A stretch of DNA of 64,000 nucleotides from Rhodocyclaceae bacterium (GTDB taxonomy: Bacteria; Pseudomonadota; Gammaproteobacteria; Burkholderiales; Rhodocyclaceae), in the NCBI GenBank assembly GCA_028713915.1, contig JAQTNK010000013.1, positions 1 through 64,000 on the forward strand, written 5' to 3'. Numbering within the stretch: position 1 is the stretch's first letter; each line of letters opens with the position of its first letter. Positions 6,787-14,427 of the stretch are shown piece after piece. The notes below the pieces were generated by a model. That model was not told where the DNA came from. It ran no database searches and saw only the letters and a list, made by a program, of their open reading frames with translations. The position numbers and the translations under genes are program-made.

Positions 6787-7887
6787 TCATCGCTGCGTCA
6801 GTTCGCCGAGCATCCGGCTCATGCCGCTCATCACCATCTGGTTCGACTGTTCCATCGCCTTCAGTTCGGCCAGGCCCGCTTCGAGGCCGCCCGCGTAGTA
6901 GTGCTCGATGGCGCGCCGGGCATGTTGATGCACGGCGCGATGCGGCGTTTCCAGTTCGGCATAGCCCCGCAGGCCGACAAAACGCTCGTGACCTTCGCCC
7001 GCGTAATACCACTGGCCGAGACGGCAATGCTTCTCGTCCGGCACATCCTCCGGCCGCAGCCGCGACGTGCCGAGGAAAACCTTGTACACCTCGAGCTTTA
7101 GCATCAATTCCTCGAGGTTGGCGAGTTCCACGTTCGACAGCAGCGCGGACGAGGCGACGGCGCCCTCCATGCGTTGCGAGAGGTCCAGCAAGCGCTGCAT
7201 GCTGTGCATCGCCAGTTCGCTTTCGGCGGAGTAGCGGCTGGCTTCCTCGGCGCCGACTTCCATCACCGACTTGGCGGCGCGCGTCTCGTCCTGAATGGCG
7301 CCGACCAGGCCGGAAATCTCGGTCGTCGCCTTGGCGGTCCGCTCCGCCAGTTTGCGCACCTCGTCGGCGACCACGGCGAAGCCGCGCCCGGCGTCACCGG
7401 CGCGCGCCGCCTCGATGGCAGCGTTCAGCGCCAGCAGGTTGGTCTGGTCGGCAATTTCCTTGATCAGGCTGACGATGCCGCCGATCTCGCTGGCGCGCTG
7501 ATTCAGTCTGTCGACGTTGCGCGAGGCATCGGTCATTTTCCGGAACATGACGCTGAGGTTGTCGGCCGTCTTTGCGAAGGTGAGACGGTTTGCGTCGGAC
7601 TGCGACGCCGCTTCCAGCGCCGATGCCTTTTCCTGGTTCAGCGTGGTCGCAAGGCCGAGGAAGGATTGGCTGACGCCGCTCAGCGAGTCGCTGAAGCTGC
7701 CGAGGCTGGAGAAGACGCCATCGAGGTTGGCGCGGTCTCGCCGCAAGCCGCCGGTCTCGTCGGTCAGTGCCGCGCGTTCCGCCTCCAGCGACTGCACGCG
7801 TTCGAGCAGTTCCGTCTTCTCGCGGCGCAGGCGTGCGTTTTCGACTTCGGCGTCGGCGAGAGCATCTTTCAGTTTTCTGAAGAACAT
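6787..7887 (-). CDS. Soluble methyl-accepting chemotaxis-type protein with C-terminal CZB zinc domain
   Basis: 366 residues with no membrane segment. The order is an N-terminal coiled coil (about 5-50, rich in E, R and L), an MCP signalling hairpin (about 100-230) with the hallmark [20 protein letters not shown] and [18 protein letters not shown], then a chemoreceptor zinc-binding (CZB) domain at about 250-360. The CZB signature is seen as [24 protein letters not shown] and a preceding ELANLE stretch; the Cys and His residues that hold Zn are present. CZB receptors sense cytoplasmic zinc or hypochlorous acid in described cases. There is no CheA or CheW nearby, so it feeds a pathway encoded elsewhere. 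It is divergent from the Crp/Fnr gene. Confidence 0.92.
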   Translation of the reverse strand: MFFRKLKDALADAEVENARLRREKTELLERVQSLEAERAALTDETGGLRRDRANLDGVFSSLGSFSDSLSGVSQSFLGLATTLNQEKASALEAASQSDANRLTFAKTADNLSVMFRKMTDASRNVDRLNQRASEIGGIVSLIKEIADQTNLLALNAAIEAARAGDAGRGFAVVADEVRKLAERTAKATTEISGLVGAIQDETRAAKSVMEVGAEEASRYSAESELAMHSMQRLLDLSQRMEGAVASSALLSNVELANLEELMLKLEVYKVFLGTSRLRPEDVPDEKHCRLGQWYYAGEGHERFVGLRGYAELETPHRAVHQHARRAIEHYYAGGLEAGLAELKAMEQSNQMVMSGMSRMLGELTQR

Positions 7888-8349
7888 GGCGGCTCCTGAA
7901 TGAATTCTCGTTTGGATGCGGCTTGGAACTGGTCGACAAGCGGCATCGCGTCATGGCCGTCCGCCGCCGACGGCCGCGCGGCGACAGCAAGCGCATCGAA
8001 CGTCGATTCGCGGTAGAAAGCGGTATAATTAATACATCTTAATGCTATCACCGCGGTTTTATTAAAGCAATATATTCGATACTGCTTAATGGTTTCTGCG
8101 CCTAAGCTCACTGCGCGGAGCGTTGCGGTCTCTTCGGCAAATGGCAGGCATCGGAATCGTCCGGCAGCGGGTTCCTGCTTTCCGGCATCGCGAATCAGCA
8201 TCCTCCGGCATATTTCCATCCTGGCAGCACCCATAATCGGCACGGTCGCGAATGATCGGAGCGGTGCAAGTCGGTGTTGTCATGGAACCGGAACGACAGG
8301 ACGGAGATTCGAAACCGCCGAAAGGCGCGCAATTGCCGGCGATCAGGCT
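7888..8349 (+). promoter_or_regulatory. Divergent control region between the CZB receptor and Crp/Fnr genes
   Basis: This 460-base gap holds the most AT-rich stretch of the first 10 kb (about 8015-8085). A perfect -10 hexamer TATAAT lies at 8024-8029 on the plus strand, giving a plausible start for the Crp/Fnr transcript; I see no good -35 at 17 bases. An imperfect inverted pair TTAAAGCA and TGCTTAA flanks a 12-base AT-rich core at about 8061-8086, a candidate site for a Crp/Fnr-type dimer, though it does not match the canonical Fnr or Crp box. Reading frames in 8089-8349 have no motif support and I treat them as leader. Confidence 0.35.
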
Positions 8350-9063
8350 GTGACGAAGAGCTTATTCGTGATCAATCGCGAACGGCTCAATATCCCGGCG
8401 GCGCTGGGACGGGTGCCGCTGTTCCAGGAGTTCTCCGCGGAACTGCTGCTGCAGATTGCGGCGACGACGCAGCTGAGAAGGCTGGCAAAGGGCGAAATCC
8501 TTTTTCAGAACGACGACACGCCGAAAGGCTTCTTCGTCGTGATTTTCGGCCAGATCAAGGAAGCCGTCCGCTCCGCCCACGGTGACGAGAAGATCATCGA
8601 GATCGTCGGTCCCAACCAGAGTTTCGGCGAAACGGCGATGTTGCTCGACCGTCCGTATCCCTACTTTGCGGAATCGCTGCAAGATACCTTGCTCGTTTCC
8701 ATTGCCAAGGGCATCGCCCTCGATCTTCTGGATACCGATGCGTCGTTCGCCAAGCGCATGCTCGCGGGACTTTCGATGCGCGTCCATTCCCTCGTTTACG
8801 ATATCGAGTCATATACGCTGCGAACGCCGGAGCAGCGTTTCATCGGCTATCTGATCCAGAACGGAAGCCAAAAGGAGCATAGCGACATGTTTCTGAAAAT
8901 CTCCCTGCCGGCGGCCAAGCGTGCCATCGCCTCGCGTCTGGGCATGACCCCGGAAACTTTTTCGCGGATTCTCGGAGCGTTTGCCGAGGCTGGCTTGATC
9001 GACGTGCAGGGGCGGCATTTGTCGGTTCCCGATGTCAATCGGCTGAAGGAATTCGCTCTCTGA
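8350..9063 (+). CDS. Crp/Fnr family transcriptional regulator
   Basis: 237 residues from GTG 8350, the family's usual length; a longer in-frame start at 8089 would add 87 low-complexity residues and is rejected. The N-terminal cyclic-nucleotide-binding-type beta-roll spans about 18-135 (VPLFQEFSAELL, then GEILFQNDDTPKGFF and FGETAMLLDRPYP). A long dimerisation helix follows, then a winged helix-turn-helix at about 165-235 with the recognition segment SRLGMTPETFSRILGAF. There are no cysteines, so it is neither an Fe-S Fnr nor a Cys-based sensor; a Dnr-like or cAMP-independent regulator is possible. Its likely targets include its own promoter and the divergent chemoreceptor gene, by position only. 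Confidence 0.88.
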   Translation: MTKSLFVINRERLNIPAALGRVPLFQEFSAELLLQIAATTQLRRLAKGEILFQNDDTPKGFFVVIFGQIKEAVRSAHGDEKIIEIVGPNQSFGETAMLLDRPYPYFAESLQDTLLVSIAKGIALDLLDTDASFAKRMLAGLSMRVHSLVYDIESYTLRTPEQRFIGYLIQNGSQKEHSDMFLKISLPAAKRAIASRLGMTPETFSRILGAFAEAGLIDVQGRHLSVPDVNRLKEFAL

Positions 9064-9086
9064 AACATGGATGACCTTGATCACGA

Positions 9087-9632
9087 ATGGATGCCCAGAA
9101 CATGAAGATGAAAACAACGACGTGCCGCCTGTCCTGGCTCGCTCGCAAGCTGCTGCCCGGCATGATTGGCGCCGTGCTGGCGAGCGCCATGCCGGCGTTT
9201 GGCGAAGCGCCACAAAGCGCGGGCGCCCATGCTCGTTCGCTCCACGATGCGGCGCAGCTGGGCACGGGCAATGACGTCACCAGGATCCTGACGACGGCGC
9301 CAGGCGAACGCGATGCAAGGGACGGCCGGGGCACGCAAGCGATCCATCTCGCCGCGGGCAATTCCGACTCCGGCCCGCTCAGGGCCCTGATCGCCGCCGG
9401 CGCAAACCCGAACGCCAGGGACAGCGACGGCGTTACGCCGCTGCACTTGGCGGTTCTGGCGCGCAATGCCGAGAACACCCGCCTGCTGCTGGCGGCGGGT
9501 GCCGACCCTGCCGCCAAGAACAACGCCGGACGCGATGCGCTGGCGATCGCCCACGAAGTGTTGGCCGACAAGGCAGCCGGCGTGATCGCGCTGTGGATTC
9601 TGAAAGGCTGTCAGCCGAAACGGCCGTGCTGA
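9087..9632 (+). CDS. Secreted ankyrin-repeat protein
   Basis: 181 residues; ATGs at 9087, 9102 and 9108 are all possible and none has a clear ribosome site. A signal peptide follows (KLLPGMIGAVLASAMPAFG, cleavage near residue 40). Three ankyrin units follow: RSLHDAAQLGTGNDVTRIL, TQAIHLAAGNSDSGPLRAL (then AAGANPNARD), and TPLHLAVLARNAENTRLLL (then AAGADPAAKN), with a capping helix and a C-terminal CQPKRPC. Ankyrin proteins of this size act as periplasmic protein-binding partners (AnkB type, linked to oxidative stress in pseudomonads). It starts 24 bases after the Crp/Fnr gene, so may be in its transcript. Confidence 0.8.
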   Translation: MDAQNMKMKTTTCRLSWLARKLLPGMIGAVLASAMPAFGEAPQSAGAHARSLHDAAQLGTGNDVTRILTTAPGERDARDGRGTQAIHLAAGNSDSGPLRALIAAGANPNARDSDGVTPLHLAVLARNAENTRLLLAAGADPAAKNNAGRDALAIAHEVLADKAAGVIALWILKGCQPKRPC

Positions 9633-9669
9633 CGAGCAGGAATAGCGCGGGTCGGCCGCTGGACGGCAC

Positions 9670-10068
9670 TCAAGGCTGGCGATTCGATGGGCTTTCCGGC
9701 CGCAGTACGAAGCGACCCTGGATGATGGCTCCCGCTTGAATCTCCGCGACGGCATATTCGACATCGCAGCGGGCGCGTGCCGTGGCATGAAGCTTGATGA
9801 AGTCCCTGGCCTTGACGTGGCCCGTGACGGCGCCGTGGATGACGAGGCGAGCAACGTCGATGCTTCCATCCACGCTGCCTTGCACGCCGATTACGAGAGT
9901 GGCAGGCGCGTCGTCGACGGCGCGCACATTGCCCCGGACCGCGCCATCTATCCGCAGACTGCCGGAGAAGACGACGTCACCGGCGATGACCATGCCCGCG
10001 GCGACCAGGTTGCTGGCCTGGCCGGCGTGCTTGCCTTCAAAGCGGTGGATCGACGCGTTGCCGCCCAT
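9670..10068 (-). CDS. Bactofilin family polymer-forming cytoskeletal protein
   Basis: 132 residues, the normal size for a bactofilin. The centre (about 20-115) is a run of short beta-helix rungs rich in V, I, G and A: AGMVIAGDVVFSGSLRIDG, then AVRGNVRA, LVIGVQGSVDGSIDVARLVI, GAVTGHVKARDFIKLH and ARCDVEYAVAEIQAGAII. N- and C-terminal tails are short and polar, as in the family. Bactofilins self-assemble without nucleotide and localise cell-wall enzymes or envelope structures. Here it stands alone, convergent with the ankyrin gene (37-base gap), with no peptidase partner next to it. Confidence 0.88.
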   Translation of the reverse strand: MGGNASIHRFEGKHAGQASNLVAAGMVIAGDVVFSGSLRIDGAVRGNVRAVDDAPATLVIGVQGSVDGSIDVARLVIHGAVTGHVKARDFIKLHATARARCDVEYAVAEIQAGAIIQGRFVLRPESPSNRQP

Positions 10069-10200
10069 GGCATGGGAGAAGGCTGAATCGAGCCACGGCG
10101 GATTGCGGCGGCGCTCCCCGGCACGAAAGACCGTCGACCTGGTCTGACGTGCGCGCGGCGGTCGTGGCCGCGATGCGGCGGGCAGTCCGGTCCCGCGAAC

Positions 10201-10371
10201 TCATGGCCGGCGCTGATCCAGCCGCGGATCCCAATGCGGCCTGGAATCCAGCGCCGGGATCGTCATGTCGACTTGAATGCCGGCGTCGCTGGTCGCATTG
10301 GCCTCCGCGATCATTGCGCTCACCGACGACATCAGGAGCAGGGCGGTGATCAGGACCAAGGTCAGTTTCAT
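10201..10371 (-). CDS. Small secreted protein, 56 residues
   Basis: A minus-strand ATG at 10371 is preceded by AGGAAG at spacing 4 and opens a 56-codon frame ending at 10201. The N-terminus MKLTLVLITALLLMSSVSAM reads as a clean signal peptide (one charge, a hydrophobic core, then small residues), with likely cleavage near IAEANA at residue 26. The mature part would be about 30 residues: TSDAGIQVDMTIPALDSRPH, then WDPRLDQRRP. No family recognised. It lies in the otherwise empty 520 bases between the bactofilin gene and 10589. The signal peptide and ribosome site together make it more than a chance frame. Confidence 0.55.
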   Translation of the reverse strand: MKLTLVLITALLLMSSVSAMIAEANATSDAGIQVDMTIPALDSRPHWDPRLDQRRP

Positions 10372-10588
10372 GTCGCTTCCTGGAAATGCGTTCGGCGCAC
10401 AATTTCGCGCGGCGATGGCGTTTCCGGTAGTGTCGTGAGCGGGCGACAGCTCGCGCCCGCGGTGACGGCAAGCAAGTCCGAGCTGTGGGTTTCAGATCCC
10501 GGCAAACGATGCCGCGGCCCGGGTGTCGCTTTCTGACGACAGCAGCACGCCGCCTGAATTCGATTCACCATGGCCTCGTAGCAACATC
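10372..10588. other. Intergenic, divergent promoters expected
   Basis: Non-coding gap between the 56-residue secreted protein gene (minus) and the hypothetical gene at 10589 (plus). I see no clean -35/-10 pair and no sigma-54 motif. GAGCGGGCGACAGCTCGCGCCCGC near 10440-10462 can fold as an imperfect hairpin. Nothing else is called. Confidence 0.3.
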
Positions 10589-11131
10589 ATGGAGCCACCA
10601 TTGGATACCGTTCGTACTTCCACCGCATCGGCCTCGCCGCCCGCCTGGAGCGCCGATGAGGCCATCGCCCCGTTCTATGCCGCAGGAGCCGGCGTCCTGC
10701 GCACCACCTACGACGCCGAACTGGTGCGGCTGACGCGGCAATATGCGGGCTTCGCCGGATCGACGCGCAATGCGCTCAACCTGATTGCCGGCCTGCGCGG
10801 CGGCAACGCGATCACGCTGCGCGCCGAGGAGGCGCAAGAGGACGTCGTGTTCAGGCCGCCGACCGCACCCATGGGCTGGAGCCGGGTGCAGCGCATCCTC
10901 AACCTCGCGCGCGCCGGGCTGGCGTCGCTGGACATCGAAGCGCCCCAGCCGCAGCAGATCGCCGCGGCACTGATGGGCGGCACGATCTGCGTCGGCGCCG
11001 CCGCGGTGGTGCTGCCGGGCGTGCTGAGCATGCACAGCGCCGGCATCGACTGGACGCGCATCGCCCACGCCTTCGCGCTGGCCGCGCCGCCGCCGGGCCT
11101 GCGTCACCGCCAGGCGAGCAGCCATCCGTGA
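10589..11131 (+). CDS. Hypothetical protein
   Basis: 180 residues from ATG 10589 (MEPPLDTVRTSTASASPPAW); an upstream in-frame ATG at 10523 has no ribosome site. The central part looks like genuine protein: helical, with TYDAELVRLTRQYAGFAGST, RNALNLIAGLRGGNAITLRA and VQRILNLARAGLASLDIEAP. The hydrophobic stretch GGTICVGAAAVVLPGVLSM (about 138-156) could be one membrane segment. No family recognised and no catalytic motif. The C-terminal 20 residues are arginine and histidine rich and may be less reliable. It precedes the secreted protease-like gene by 220 bases on the same strand. Confidence 0.55.
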   Translation: MEPPLDTVRTSTASASPPAWSADEAIAPFYAAGAGVLRTTYDAELVRLTRQYAGFAGSTRNALNLIAGLRGGNAITLRAEEAQEDVVFRPPTAPMGWSRVQRILNLARAGLASLDIEAPQPQQIAAALMGGTICVGAAAVVLPGVLSMHSAGIDWTRIAHAFALAAPPPGLRHRQASSHP

Positions 11132-11351
11132 CGGCGGCTGCACGAGGGTGCCGGCCATAAGCGCCGGGGCGAGCACCACGGTGCGCGCAGACGGCGTATA
11201 TTTGCCTGCCGCGCAGTCCATGCGTTCGTTGCCGGTCGCCACATCCGCGCCGGCGGCGCGACAACACCTGCGGTGCGAGAACCGGAGCCAGGCCAGAACC
11301 GAAGCTTCTTGCGGTAACTTGAGCTGGCCGGCCATTCGTGGGAGATCTTTT

Positions 11352-12059
11352 TTGCCATCCATTTTTCGCCAGGCGCTCGTCGCCCTGGCCGCGCTGTGCT
11401 GCGGCGTTGCGTCGGCAGCGTCCTATCCGACCGCCGACCAGTTGCGCACCGCAATCGGCGTCGCCGCCAGTCTGGCAAGAACGCAAGAAGGCCTCACGCT
11501 GGACATGCGGGATGCGCGCGAGGCGGGAATCACGCTGCCGCTGATGGCCGCAGGTCTCGACGTGACCACCGGCGTCTGCAAGATTTTCTACAATCCCAAG
11601 CCGGAAGACCGGCTGATGCGGTTCTTCGACGGCATTCCCGAAAAGGACCTGCCCGTCTGGCTCAACGCCATCGCCGTGCATGAGGCCACCCATTGCGTCG
11701 AACAGCGGGAGGTCTATATCCGCCGGGACTTCGACATGGTGTTGCCGCCGGGCATCAACCGCGACGGCATGACCTTGCAAGGCTATATGGGAGTCGTGAA
11801 AAGCGGCGCCGTGGAGACCTGGGGCGAAGCCCTGGCGGACATCGCATCGGTGCTCTACCTGAAGCAAGCCGTGCCGGAACAATGGGTGAACTTTGCGCAA
11901 GGCATTACCGCCATGCGCCGCGATCTCGCCGGCAAGTGGCCCAGCCACGACACCTCGCCGTGGCTGAATAAACTCATTGACGCGCACGACGCAGCGCCGG
12001 CAAACCTGAACTGCTTCGAAGCCGCGTACCAACTGCGCCGGCTCTACCGCCCCCAGTGA
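11352..12059 (+). CDS. Putative secreted zinc metalloprotease-like protein (HEATH motif)
   Basis: 235 residues from TTG 11352, chosen because GGAG at 11341-11344 sits 7 bases upstream and because the frame then opens directly with a signal peptide (LPSIFRQALVALAALCCGVA, then SAASYP; cleavage near residue 22). The zinc-binding motif HEATH occurs at about residue 115 (AIAVHEATHCVEQ), and a glutamate follows 45 residues later in TWGEALADIASVLYL, the ExxxD spacing of gluzincins. Two cysteines (GVCKIFYN and HCVEQ) could pair in the periplasm. I do not recognise a named family; family-level function is inferred only from the HExxH plus ExxxD pattern. It could be a structural relative lacking activity. 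Confidence 0.65.
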   Translation: MPSIFRQALVALAALCCGVASAASYPTADQLRTAIGVAASLARTQEGLTLDMRDAREAGITLPLMAAGLDVTTGVCKIFYNPKPEDRLMRFFDGIPEKDLPVWLNAIAVHEATHCVEQREVYIRRDFDMVLPPGINRDGMTLQGYMGVVKSGAVETWGEALADIASVLYLKQAVPEQWVNFAQGITAMRRDLAGKWPSHDTSPWLNKLIDAHDAAPANLNCFEAAYQLRRLYRPQ

Positions 12060-12259
12060 TCGCCGCGCGCCGCAACGGCGCTGGCGCTGGCGCATGGCCG
12101 CCTCTCGCGCCCGAAGTCCGCCCTGCGTTGGTAAAAGTTACGTACTGATTGGCGGGCTTGCGGCCCCGGCCCCGGCTGCGCCGCGCCGAACGGGTGCCGA
12201 TATTGCAGGATGCGCGCGGCCGCGCCGGAGCGCGGCTTAATTCCTCCAATGCCTGGCGC
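12060..12259. other. Intergenic stretch upstream of the lipoprotein gene
   Basis: Together with the promoter and leader that follow, 12060-12388 is a 330-base non-coding gap. It is GC-rich with short direct repeats (GGCGCT several times) and one AT-richer patch, GGTAAAAGTTACGTACTGATTGG, near 12130-12152, containing the palindrome TACGTA; this is where an activator of the sigma-54 promoter could bind. No gene is supported here. Confidence 0.3.
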
Positions 12260-12274
12260 TGGCACGGCCCTTGC
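12260..12274 (+). promoter_or_regulatory. Sigma-54 (-24/-12) promoter for the small lipoprotein gene
   Basis: TGGCACGGCCCTTGC matches the RpoN consensus TGGCAC-N5-TTGC, with the invariant GG (12261-12262) and GC (12273-12274) separated by exactly 10 bases. Transcription would start near 12286, leaving about a 100-base leader before ATG 12389. Sigma-54 promoters require an AAA+ activator bound upstream; none is encoded in this window. Confidence 0.65.
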
Positions 12275-12388
12275 GGCAGGCTCGATCAGGCTTTCCGATC
12301 CGTTGCAATGCGGAAAGCCGGGGCACCGAACCGACGCGAGTCGCGTTCAGGTGACGACAGAGGCTCATTCTTCTGGAGGCAAGTCATT

Positions 12389-12676
12389 ATGGGTATCGAC
12401 CACAAAGCGCTGGCGCTGCTGACGGCAGCGATTCTCGGCAGCGGGCTCATCGCCTGCCAACGTGCGGGGGAAGAACAAACTGCGCGCAACCAGGATTCGT
12501 CGACGCCGATGAACCAGGCGCCGAAGCAAGGCTACACCGGCCCGGCGACGTCCGCGCCCGCCGCCGGCGCGACCAGCGAAGAGAAGAGTGGACAGCCCGC
12601 TGATGAGACAGGTAGCCCAAACAGCAACCAAATGAAGCAACCGGGCAATACGGAGCAGCAACAACCTCAGCGCTGA
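12389..12676 (+). CDS. Small lipoprotein, Gln/Ser/Pro-rich
   Basis: 95 residues from ATG 12389, with GGAGG at 12374-12378 upstream at spacing about 10. The N-terminus MGIDHKALALLTAAILGSGL ends in the lipobox LIAC (Cys at about 23), so it is a predicted lipoprotein. The mature part is low-complexity and hydrophilic (EEQTARNQDSSTP, PAAGATSEEKSGQ, TEQQQPQR), lacks a fold signature, and has no further cysteine. This composition is typical of small stress-induced lipoproteins of unknown role. It is preceded by a sigma-54 promoter, as are the two BON genes nearby, which argues for a common regulon. Confidence 0.7.
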   Translation: MGIDHKALALLTAAILGSGLIACQRAGEEQTARNQDSSTPMNQAPKQGYTGPATSAPAAGATSEEKSGQPADETGSPNSNQMKQPGNTEQQQPQR

Positions 12677-12764
12677 GGCTGGCGAAGGCAATTCCAGCCC
12701 TGGCGCGCGCGCCTGCGGCTGGTTTTCGGATCGCGGCGATGCGCTCGCCGACACCGCGCATGCA

Positions 12765-12791
12765 CGGAACGAATCTCGTCGATTCGTTCCG
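12765..12791. terminator. Perfect hairpin between convergent genes
   Basis: CGGAACGAATC at 12765-12775 pairs exactly with 12781-12791 across a 5-base loop (TCGTC). It lies between the lipoprotein gene (plus) and the BON gene (minus), so it could serve as a bidirectional terminator or mRNA end. There is no T-run on either side, so termination would be inefficient or factor-assisted. Confidence 0.5.
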
Positions 12792-12832
12792 GCCGCGACC
12801 CGACGCGCCAACGGCTCAGCTTCCGTGGCGTG

Positions 12833-13252
12833 TTAATACTGCGACTTGGGCGATGACTCCGATGACGACGACGACTTCAGCTCGATGTTGTTCTGCACCT
12901 CCTTGACACCCGGAACCTGGCGCGCAAGCTCCGCGGCGCGGTCGGCCTCCTGCGCAGAGTTGGCGAAGCCGCTCAGCTGCACGATACCGTTGTCGCTTTT
13001 GACGCTGATATCCAGGGCGCTGACCTTCTGGTCCCGAACGAACGCCGACTTCACCTTCGTCGTGATGGCCGTGTCGTCGATCATTTGCCCCGTGCTTTCC
13101 TTGGCACCGGATGTGCTGTCCTGCGGGTCTGCGGAGTTCTGCATCGGCGTATCGGCGTAGGCGGATGTCACCGTCAAGGGGATGGCACTTGCAACGGCGA
13201 GAAGCGTCGCGGACGTGGCAATGAATGCGCTGCGCAAGGATTTGGCTTTCAT
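12833..13252 (-). CDS. BON-domain periplasmic protein (OsmY-like), copy 1
   Basis: 139 residues from ATG 13252, preceded by AAAGGAAA. The signal peptide (MKAKSLRSAFIATSATLLAV, then ASAIPLTVTSAYA) is cleaved near residue 36. One BON domain spans about 60-128: AITTKVKSAFVRD, then ALDISVKSDNGIVQLSGFAN, AADRAAELARQVPGVKEVQ and NNIELK. The tail is a serine-rich run (SSSSSESSPKSQY). BON proteins bind phospholipid and guard the envelope under osmotic stress. It is a close paralogue of the BON gene at 15811, the two flanking pqiA/pqiB. A perfect sigma-54 promoter lies 49 bases upstream of its start. Confidence 0.88.
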   Translation of the reverse strand: MKAKSLRSAFIATSATLLAVASAIPLTVTSAYADTPMQNSADPQDSTSGAKESTGQMIDDTAITTKVKSAFVRDQKVSALDISVKSDNGIVQLSGFANSAQEADRAAELARQVPGVKEVQNNIELKSSSSSESSPKSQY

Positions 13253-13300
13253 GGTCGTTTCCTTTCTTTCGCGTAAGGGGGGATATTCCCACAGGCGATC

Positions 13301-13316
13301 AGCAACACGTGTGCCA
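13301..13316 (-). promoter_or_regulatory. Perfect-consensus sigma-54 promoter for BON gene 1
   Basis: On the minus strand 13316-13301 reads TGGCACACGTGTTGCT, a full match to the RpoN consensus TGGCAC-R-N4-TTGC-W with GG and GC 10 bases apart. The predicted start lies near 13289, giving a 37-base leader before ATG 13252. The gap between here and the end of the pqiB gene (13320-13491) contains no gene and is where activator sites would be expected. Confidence 0.8.
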
Positions 13317-13491
13317 TATGCCATTCGGCACGGCAGGCGCGAACGGAGCTGGCGGCGTCGGCGCGGGCGCTCGGGCGGCTTTGAAAATGCTACCGAATCC
13401 CGCCGGCCTGGCTTGTAAAAACTATATCGCTTGCGCTTGCCTGGTCTCGCCGCGGCGGCAACACGGCGCCCACCACTTGTGCCGGCGCCGG

Positions 13492-14406
13492 CTAGGAATC
13501 GGGCGCCTGGCCGATGGCGATGTGCGGTGCCCACTCCAGCCAGGCCTTGTCGGGCTTGTCGAAAAGCGGGAAGACCGTCCCATTGGCCACCGGCCCTTTG
13601 CCCACGGGCGGGGTGGCGAACGCGACGCCGCCCGCCAGCAGCGATCGGAGCGACTCGACGCTGATTTGCAGGCCGCTGAACAAACCGACATGCACGTCGA
13701 CGCCGCCGGCTTTCCAGAAGCGCGAGCCGGCATGGACGAGCGCCGCATAGCGCGGCAGGATGACCATGTGCACATTGACCGCGCTGGCGTCGGCGCTCAA
13801 GCGCGCGTCCAGCACCGTGCCCACGACCACGCCGCGGTAATAGACGGGTGAATTGGCCTTCACCGAGCCCAGGTGAGGCGTGCGCAAGACAATGGACAGC
13901 CCCTTTGAATTCGGCGTCACCGGCGCGTTGTCGAGGCCGACAAAGTCCGCGGCCGGTGCGCCGACGCCGGGCTGGACGCCGATTTCCGGACCGGTGATGA
14001 CGGTTCCCAGTCCGCTGATGTTGTTGAGCCCGACTTCGGGACGGACGATCCAGAACACCGAATCCTTGCGCGCGATGGGAGCGGCAGACCGCTGCAGGCG
14101 CACCTTGACGACCGCCGCCTGCTGATCCGCGCGCAGTTCGATCGCCACCACTTCGCCGATGGGTACGCCGCGATACTTGAGCAGCGTCTGGCCGCTCTTG
14201 AGGCCGTTCACGTCCTTGAACTGGATGGTGATCAGCGGGCCGAACTCGCGCACGTTGTCGTACATCAGGTAGGCGGCCACCAGCGCGGCCACCACCGGCA
14301 CCAGCCAAATGACGGGAAAGCGCCACTGGCGTCGCTCGACCTTGGCCCGGGGGAATTCAGCGGCCTCCGGCGGCGGGCCTGGATCGTCTGATCGGGACGC
14401 GTTCAT
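13492..14406 (-). CDS. pqiB: PqiB-like MCE/MlaD-domain protein, short two-domain form
   Basis: 304 residues: a cytoplasmic N-terminus, one membrane segment (about 30-50: FPVIWLVPVVAALVAAYLMY), then two MCE/MlaD domains at about 55-150 (ITIQFKDVNGLKSGQTLLKY) and 170-270 (GLSIVLRTPHLGSVKANSPV, then YYRGVVVGTVLDARL). MCE rings carry lipid between inner and outer membrane. Typical PqiB has three MCE domains and about 545 residues with a long C-terminal helical needle; here the third domain and the needle are absent, ending PHIAIGQAPDS. It may be a truncated or naturally compact form. The start lies 21 bases after the pqiA stop, so the two are an operon. Confidence 0.85.
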   Translation of the reverse strand: MNASRSDDPGPPPEAAEFPRAKVERRQWRFPVIWLVPVVAALVAAYLMYDNVREFGPLITIQFKDVNGLKSGQTLLKYRGVPIGEVVAIELRADQQAAVVKVRLQRSAAPIARKDSVFWIVRPEVGLNNISGLGTVITGPEIGVQPGVGAPAADFVGLDNAPVTPNSKGLSIVLRTPHLGSVKANSPVYYRGVVVGTVLDARLSADASAVNVHMVILPRYAALVHAGSRFWKAGGVDVHVGLFSGLQISVESLRSLLAGGVAFATPPVGKGPVANGTVFPLFDKPDKAWLEWAPHIAIGQAPDS

Positions 14407-14427
14407 CGGCTCGGCAGCGCTGCGGCA

